This document shows positions 56,783 through 64,000 of a DNA stretch of 64,000 nt, in pieces; position 1 is the stretch's first letter, and every line of letters starts with the position of its first letter. The DNA comes from Branchiostoma floridae (lineage: Eukaryota; Chordata; Leptocardii; Amphioxiformes; Branchiostomatidae): NCBI RefSeq assembly GCF_000003815.2, contig NC_049980.1, positions 7,985,558-8,049,557 of the forward strand, written 5' to 3'. The notes under the pieces were generated by a model that did not search any database, was not told the origin of the DNA, and worked only from the letters and a program-made list of their open reading frames with translations. Made by a program: the position numbers and the translations under genes.

Positions 56783-59700
56783 ATGAGGATCTTTCTTGGC
56801 TTTTTACTCCTTTCAACACTATTGGCATTAATGTCAGGTATGTACAGTTAACAGCATTAACACCACTTTCATACTCTGGTCCATTCACTATATGCACAGA
56901 GACAATAGCGGTTAGTGTCAGTATTTGGTGTTGGTGGTTGTCAGTATGTGGATTGTCCTGGTACGTTGCGCCCAAGAGATAGTGAGGCCATTGTGTACAG
57001 GTAGTCCTTTTTGAAGTTTGAAAGGTGTATGTATTGAGCTTTATAATGCCGCGACCTGTCATTTTCATTGTCTTTGAGTGTAACCCATCAACACGATCAA
57101 ATTAATATGATTCTTATATGTTTTACATCCTGTGAACATCATAGGTTTGTGGGCGGTTCCTTGCTACACTGGTATAGGTTTTGCTAGCTATCATACCATG
57201 CTCACAGCGTGAATGATATGAAGCTACAGTGTGTTGTATGTGTTTAAGAAAAAAAAAGAATATTTCTATCATCTTTATAACACCAGTTCACCTTTATCCG
57301 AGGGGTAACCTATATCCGTTGTTTTTAAATTAGTGTATCCAGGGATATCAAGTCGACGGACAGTTGTTTCAAACTGTGATAATTTTAAGATATTTCAATT
57401 TGTTTCCATTTCAATACACAGTTTTTAGCAAAAACATCGGTTATATGTTACCCCTCGGATATAGGTGAACTGGCGTTAACACGAACGTCATTGTCAGCAA
57501 CAGGGGAACGTTACCCACATATCAACCGTATAATAAAATAATATCATTTTTAGAGTCTCTCGGCCAAGATGCGGCTGCGACCCTGAAGGCGTCCCTCTTG
57601 GCCAACTACGACAATAGTTTGCGGCCTGTCAAGTTTGCTTCCACACCCGTGAATGTGGCCGTCGACATTTCCCTCCGGCAGATTATTGAATTGGTGAGGA
57701 AAATTTTTTCGATGGATCTCAATGATTAATCTGTGTCGCATCTTCATGTTTGTCAGTGACAAATAAAATGACCAAAATGTGATACCATTCGTTAAGCAAG
57801 AAGGGTTTTACAATATTATGACACTATTACTGTGCAAAAGCTGATATCCGTAGTCTTTATTGTTATAATAATCATGTTGTTGTTACTGCGACTACAATGA
57901 CACAGTGGTCGGAACGACCCTTCCAAAATCGTACGGCCAAGACGTGTTCATACATAATAGGGTATTCATTTGTCCTTCACAGGCGGAAAAAGCGCAGGCA
58001 TTCCGAATCAACATCTGGCTGCGGTTGGTAAGTATGGCATATCATCCAGTTCCTAGTCCTACAGTTTGTTATCAATCATCTAATCAACAAACGAACACTC
58101 ACCAAATATGCAAAATACGAAAGTTTCTTTTCCGTGCCATCAACTTCTATGTAAACCCCAGTATCAAATTTCAAATGTCTGTTTAGTCCTTCAAACTTCA
58201 AAAAGACAATTCACCATTTGTTCGCAGTTACGTTGATTGCTATGTTTTAACTGTACATCTTATGTGATGACAATTATGTGATGACAATTGTACAAATTTG
58301 TTCATTTGCTAGAACCATGGAATATTAGGCCGGATAGGGCTGCAAATGCATCGTAATAAACCAATAAATCAGTGACAGACAGATCATGGCCCCTTGAAAA
58401 AGACAATTTTATGTTTTTTTGCCAATGTTTTGTAGCTTTGTTTCTATGATGCCATTTTCATGTACAGTACTGGGAAGATGAGTACCTGACGTGGAACGCC
58501 TCAAAACACGGCGGTGTGGACTCATTAACCATCCATTCTTCTGACATCTGGAGGCCTGACATCTTCGTCTACAACAAGTGGGTAGAATTAATGAATGAAA
58601 TACCTTTATAGTATATTTGTGCTGAAACAAGCTAAGTACAGGTCGTAGCGCTGGCGATATGGTACACCTTTTTATATAAGAAATTGGTATCTTACCACAT
58701 CTACATAGACTAATGTATTCTAGTATGTACATGTTCAACTTCTTCTTGCTTCTTTAAACAGTTGTAAACATAACGTCAGATGTAGTCAACAATGTATGGT
58801 TTCTTTTGTAACTGCATAAGAAATATGATCTTATTCCGTGTTATTCAAATAGCATTCCACACGTCACTGCAACTGGTGGAAAATTAAGCCAATGAATATT
58901 TTACTATGATGTATAAAGAGTTAATTGTATTAATTTTTTATCAGGAGATGTGGAAATTTAATTTCATTAAGTGCTTTACATCATCAGCGCTGTTTATAAA
59001 ATGGTCGTATTCTTATTTGTCACCCTACTGGAGCCGGCTATAATCCTACAATTGTTAAGAAATGGATCACAACTTTGCACATTACTGAGTGAATGTACAG
59101 ACTATGTCCATGTTACACACCTTCTTGTCAATACGATTGTTACTAAACACTAGTATTTGGTGTGTTTCATTTGTTACGATGGTCTACCATTACCTTCTGT
59201 CAGTACTGTGTATGTGGTACTGTTAAGTTAATATAAGTTACCAACTTGAGTGCATTGCCACATTGCCCTCGTCTGACCCCCCAAATAACTATACATGCAA
59301 TTAGCCTTTGGGAACGCGTACGGAATAGCAAAGAAGCTATTAATAAGTGTTGCTTGACAGAAATGTTTGTATGTCGTCATGACAGCATAGCCGAGACGTA
59401 CGGTGCCATAGAGGCCATCACTGACGTCACCGTGACCAGTGCAGGACGGGTGACGCACTTCCAGCCCGCCATCTTCACCAGCGCATGCCCAGTGGATATT
59501 TCAAGATTTCCTTTCGACAAACAGGTAACGCCCGTTCACCTTTATCCACAGGGTAACCTATTTCCGTCGTTTCTACAAACGGTATTTAGGGACATGTACA
59601 TCACCTTGAAGAACGGTGCTTTCAACGGTTGCAATATTTTCAAAATTTCAAAACAAACTGATAACGTTATTGGATTTAGAATATTGCAGTTTTTCTGTCT

Positions 59701-61866
59701 GTAAAAGAACAACGGATATAGGTTACCCCACGGATGGTGACCTGGTATTGGCTGCAAATATCATATTCTTTACGATTTTGAAGGGGGAGAGACAGGTGTG
59801 CACTTATTTATGAGACTGGTATCCTGGGCTCTGTGTAATATCAAAGCCACTTATTCTTGGGCATTATTGGTATGCCCGAAGGAGGACATATGCATATTTC
59901 TTTATTTGGGATTGGACGACATTGACGACGGCACCTTTGTTTTTTACAGGAATGTATTCTTGAGTTCGGATCTTGGATTTACACTGGAGACAAGCTGAAC
60001 ATGTCCCTTGTGACGCCCGCTGTAGACCGCGGGAGCTTCACTCCGAACGTGGAATGGATTCTGATTGGAGCGCCGATGGAGAGAAAGGTAACAGTCGGAA
60101 ATACATTATTCTGCTATCAAACTATTCTATACCGCTTTTCAATTGTGTTTCCTAGTCTCAGATTATCCATTTCGGTTTCTTAGCTTAAATGTTCATCGGT
60201 GTAGGCAGATATTTATTCTTGAACTAGTTGAACTGTAATATCCAACACAAAAATTGGACTTACCAACATTTTCAACTGAACAGCTCCAGTCTTTGTCAAG
60301 GAATGAACAACCCGCTGTTGCCGTGACGTCACTTTATGTAGATAGAACACGTGGATCGGTGAGCAGTGGATCATAAGTTGCAGGAAGTCTATGGCGCCCA
60401 TCGTCTCTGTTCAGGGACGGTTGTGAAGCTCCGATGTAGATGCCCTCTTTGATCCCTTTCGGTTCTGTTGTGACTTGTTATCCACAGGTGGCTATATATC
60501 CCTGCTGCCCCGAACCCTACGTCAGCATCCTCCTTACCCTTCAACTGGAACGTCGGTCCTTCTTCTACATGTTCAACATGGTTGTACCCTGCGCCATTTT
60601 GATGATACTGAACGTGTTCGGCTTCTACATCCCCCCGGACAGCGGGGAGCGGCTGGGCTTCTTCATCACCATCCTGCTGGCTCTCGTCGTCTTCCTGCAG
60701 GTTCTGTCGGGGTCCTTGCCCAAAACTTCAACAACCATTCCACAGCTGGGTAAGCACCAACAACTTTTGGTATTAGACTACTGTGTTAGTGTTTATACTT
60801 GTTATTTTAACTGTAGTACTATACGCGTGTTAAAGGTCAGATTACGTCACTCGAGTTTCTTGGCAATGATGGAACAGCAGGTGTCTTGTCTGTGAGTGTA
60901 AACCGGATGCGAATCTGTATAGTCTACTTCACTCCACAGTAGTAGACTATGATGTGTAGTACTGCAGATTTAACAAACAATTGGCCCTAAGGCTGCTTCG
61001 ATTTGACGTTGGGAGATAAAACAAATAGCCTGGAATACATCCTGTTCTTATTCGTGTCCTATCCTCTCGGCTCTCCTCTAACTGTTTCCCCGAAACATGT
61101 TATGTGTTCAGATTAGAACAGGTTAATTCGACTTTATCCGCTGGGTTACCTATGTCCGTTGTTTAAAAAAAGATGTTATGAAAGGATTTCAAGTTGACGG
61201 ACAGTGGTTTCAAACTGTGCACATATGCATTTTGAAATGGCAACCACCGTCCGTCGACGTCACCTCGACGTCCTTTAAATGCTATGTTTTTAAAACAACG
61301 AATATAAGTCACCCCGCGGATAAAGGTTGATTAACATTCACTATAGAGCTGTAGCTTATTTTTAACAGTTCGGGATTTTTTCTGCTGTCTCAACAAGTCT
61401 TTTATGTTTCCCCCTTCCAGGTCTGTTCTTCGCCGCCACCATCGCGCTGGTGGGCTTCTCGTGCCTGGCCTCCATCGTGGTGATCCGCCTGTCCTGCAGC
61501 AGCCCGCCCTCCCGCCCGCTGCCCCGCTGGTTCCGGCTGCTCCTGCTGCGCTACCTGGCTCGCCTCTTCTGTATGTATACCATCGCAGAGGAGAAACATG
61601 CAGAGCACGACAAAGAGGGCGTCTACAATTCTTTTGACCAGAAAAACCAGACCAACCAGCAGAGTAACACGCCGAATCTCGCGCTCGATCTGTCCCTGCG
61701 CGAGCTCGTACGCTACAGCCGGGAATACTCGGTCGGAGCACGGCAGAAGAAAGGGGAAGAGGCAGACCAGGACGACTGGAAGATGGCGGCTCTTGTGGTG
61801 GACAGAGCTCTGATGTTTGCTGTTGGCCTGGCGTCCATTATTGTTTGTGTTATGCTACTCCGTTAA
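56783..61866 (+). CDS. Nicotinic-acetylcholine-receptor-like Cys-loop channel subunit
   Basis: Eight exons: 56783-56837, 57554-57693, 57983-58027, 58468-58577, 59386-59524, 59950-60087, 60488-60749, 61421-61866. All phases fit and give 444 codons plus stop. Exon 1 is a signal peptide (MRIFLGFLLLSTLLALMS). The extracellular domain has loop A WRPDIFVYN, the Cys-loop CPVDISRFPFDKQEC (13 residues between cysteines), loop B FGSWIY, and loop C YPCCPEPY, whose vicinal cysteines are typical of agonist-binding alpha-type subunits. Four membrane segments follow: M1 from MFNMVVPCAILM, M2 from GERLGFFITILLALVVFLQV, M3 from LFFAATIALVGF, and M4 near the C-terminus. The GER before M2 keeps the Glu associated with cation selectivity. 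The M3-M4 loop is short (about 100 residues). Plasma-membrane ligand-gated channel; acetylcholine is likely but unproven. Confidence 0.92.
57280..57480. mobile_element. MITE, AGTTCACCTTTATCC family, copy 3
   Basis: CCAGTTCACCTTTATCCGAGG and AACCTATATCCGTTG on the left; TCGGTTATATGTTACCCCTC and GGATATAGGTGAACTGGCG with terminal TTAAC on the right. 201 bp, in intron 1 of the receptor gene. Confidence 0.88.
59525..59750. mobile_element. MITE, AGTTCACCTTTATCC family, copy 4 at a splice donor
   Basis: Starts GTAACGCCCGTTCACCTTTA, where the other copies have GTTAACGCCAGTTCACCT. The right end is ACGGATATAGGTTACCCCAC then GGTGACCTGG. The element begins at the first intron base after receptor exon 5, so its terminus doubles as the 5' splice site. 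Confidence 0.8.
61132..61335. mobile_element. MITE, AGTTCACCTTTATCC family, copy 5
   Basis: GTTAATTCGACTTTATCCGC and GGGTTACCTATGTCCGTTG on the left; ACAACGAATATAAGTCACCCC and GCGGATAAAGGTTGATTAAC on the right. 204 bp in the last receptor intron, about 85 bp before exon 8. Confidence 0.85.
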
Positions 61867-62546
61867 TACTTTTAAGAAATGATACAGAAGCTAAATACAT
61901 GTATATAGCTAACGTAGTACAGGGCAAGCTACATTGATAGGGTTATTATCAGCTGCACGAAATAGTTCTTTAACCTGTGGATAGCTTTGACAATAATATA
62001 TGGCATATTGACTGAAAACACGGGATTTATTCTTTGCTGCCGTTGAATAAAAACAACGTAAAACAGCAGTTTGTTTCTGATAACCACATTGTAGTGATAA
62101 TTATTATTGGATAGATGATTTCCATCATGAAGGTTTCCGTCATGTGCATAACGGCAAAATATATGCGAAATGAAGTTGAATCCACGTAGTTATTCTCTTG
62201 TTCCAACGATGAGAAAGCGACAGCAGTTGATATGTTAAGCAATTTTTTCAGCAAAGTTAACACAGTGAAAGAGCTTTCACACATATTGTCTGGTCATTTC
62301 TTATGTAACTTATAGACAGCTTTGGTAATGTTGCTATGATTAAACCTATCTGATCCATAGCTAACATGGGGCGTTTCTTAGCGCATGTGAAAAGCCCTGT
62401 AACGTATACAGGCTTTAGAATACTTGTTAGATATGCAGCGCATTAAATGTCACTGTATGTAGAGACTCGTCCCAGACCATTCTTTGATGTCCACTAGATG
62501 GCCACTTCGATGTCCAAATGAATCGATAAAAACCGTGCTTTCTTAT

Positions 62547-62768
62547 GTTGGGGCGCGGCCACGTAGGTCCGAGTGCGATCGTCGAACGATTTTGATGCCA
62601 TAGCAATTTCAAGCAGGCCGTGACAGAACCAAATACCGACATGGATCCAAAACAGCACTTTGTGTAAAAGACAGTTGAACTTTGCAAGAGACATATTTTT
62701 TATCCTCCAAAATGCCTGAAATTAGCACTCGGACGACGATCGCACGACCTATGCGACAGCGCCCTTAC
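62547..62768. mobile_element. Possible MITE with GGGCGC...GCGATCGTCG ends
   Basis: Left GGGGCGCGGCCACGTAGGTC and GCGATCGTCG; the right end read in reverse complement is AGGGCGCTGTCGCATAGGTCG followed by GCGATCGTCG. The arms are imperfect inverted repeats of about 35 bp around roughly 150 bp of unrelated sequence. Confidence 0.5.
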
Positions 62769-63626
62769 GGTAACTGCCCGCTGGATTTTGACTTCAACAG
62801 TCGCAACTCTATATTTCATATCGTCCTTTGCCGCGCCGAGTAACCGTCTTGACCATTGTGCCGATTTCTAACGATGTCCAGACGTGATATTTTTTCATGT
62901 CTCAGGACCCTTCACCTTTGACATATTGCTCATTCCTGTCACTGCATGTGTACTCGAAACAGTGAACGTGCCTATTCCAGATGCTGACTTGTGTTGTTGA
63001 AATGTCAGAATGAGCCATGTTTGGAAATGTGTCTTACCCTTTAGTCTTGGTAGGTGGCGCTATTAGATACGCCGTCTAATGCAACACTAGTACACTACCA
63101 TATACCACCATTGCCTAAAATGTGTTGCCTCAGAATGTCAATTTTGCAAAAGTTTGATATAGCATGTAGTGCAACCCGAGCCGAACGACACTCGCCGACG
63201 TCTTTTTCCAATCCTGCATAGTGATTTGTTTCGTACGGCTCTGTACGTTTGCTTTCTTTGTGATTATTATGCCAATCATCACTCTATCTACAAAGCAAAA
63301 ATCATGACGATCCGGTATCCCTTCTTTAGTTACTCTCTTCTAAAGTCTGAAACAAAATCGGGTCCTGCAGTTAAAACAAAAGTTACAGCACTTACTCTCT
63401 ACATCAAAACATATCTACCATGTAAAGATCATGGCCATATTATGAGTTTCAGATCGGAAGTTATGCTGCAGTACCATATGAAAGCCGCTCGTCATCGAAC
63501 ATCGTTTGTCTGGCCCTTGTATACGCGCGAACCAAGTAGGTATCGGTAAAATATCATACTCGTTAAAATATCATACTATAATTAAGGTCCACCCTCAGTT
63601 TTTCGAACTCTGCTGTCCACAGAAGA

Positions 63627-63830
63627 CAAGCTTAGGTCACATTTCAAAACCGGGACCCGGCCGGGTAGCTTTCGGGAGCAAAACTAATGATATAAAAGAT
63701 ATACAAATACACAAAATGTCAAGATAAGATTCATGGGCATGATTTTTATACACTTCTAAGGATACATTTTAATTTTTCGTTTCTTAAAACATCCTGGCCG
63801 GGCCCCGGTTGGAAATGTGACCTAAGCCTA
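63627..63830. mobile_element. MITE with GCTTAGGTCACATTTC termini
   Basis: AGCTTAGGTCACATTTCAAA with ACCGGGACCCGGCCGGG on the left pairs with CCTGGCCGGGCCCCGGTTGG and AAATGTGACCTAAGCC on the right. The inverted repeat is about 36 bp with few mismatches in a 204-bp element. Confidence 0.8.
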
Positions 63831-64000
63831 AGACGGCATCAACATTAATATCCTGGCGAATCATCGCCGAATGCAACAACAACATTCCTAACACATGCTT
63901 TCCTTGACTTCTAGGACAAGAAAAACAAACAAGGTGAAGAGAAGTCTTTTGTTAGACACTGAATACGTCATCACTGCTCAGGTTTGTGAACGATGACAAA

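Larger units (their letters stand above)
61867..64000. other. Intergenic region downstream of the receptor gene
   Basis: No gene is supported. It contains the receptor 3' UTR and two inverted-repeat elements, listed separately. The longest frames (around 63169-63727) show no recognisable domain. Confidence 0.55.

Noticed and set aside
63169..63727. Plus-strand frames of 126 and 73 codons
   Set aside because: No motif, and the second runs through a MITE inverted repeat.

Overview
The window is intron-rich metazoan DNA: GT-AG introns of 0.2 to 8 kb, short exons, and many different small inverted-repeat transposons. Gene content (a NEDD4-type ubiquitin ligase, a CYP2-like P450, a small TIR-only protein, a nicotinic-type Cys-loop channel and a CXXC-PHD protein) plus the repeat density fit an invertebrate chordate such as amphioxus (Branchiostoma). 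That is inference; no species marker was checked. A run of N at 5028-5127 marks a draft assembly and hides part of one exon.

Layout. 1-3 kb: no host gene; an AC microsatellite and a fragment of non-LTR reverse transcriptase. 3.1-9.5 kb (-): a nuclear CXXC + PHD protein whose zinc-finger cassette resembles KDM2/FBXL19. 10.7-15.7 kb (+): a complete seven-exon cytochrome P450 (503 codons), divergent from the CXXC gene. 18.0-51.1 kb (-): a NEDD4/NEDD4L-type HECT E3 ligase (C2, three WW domains, HECT) in about 29 exons, convergent with the P450. 53.9-55.9 kb (-): a four-exon TIR-only gene. 56.8-61.9 kb (+): an eight-exon nicotinic-acetylcholine-receptor-like subunit. 61.9-64 kb: no gene seen.

The ligase intron at 42.8-50.9 kb carries an apparently intact 6.3 kb two-gene DNA transposon (43996-50327). 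Its genes converge: on the + strand a nuclease with SAP-like, SWIM, YqaJ and PHD modules; on the - strand a THAP-DDE transposase. Both read through all exons without a break, and the ends carry matching terminal and subterminal inverted repeats. This is the most system-like feature here.

Host genes and mobile DNA meet at exon borders. One MITE family with an AGTTCACCTTTATCC terminus occurs five times between 52.7 and 61.3 kb. One copy appears to supply the 5' splice site of a receptor intron; another appears to supply the last codons and stop of the TIR gene. In the P450, two other MITEs sit within 20 bp of both sides of exon 6. In the NEDD4 gene, two consecutive exons have their 3' splice sites copied in tandem arrays (4 x ~113 bp and 5 x 67 bp).
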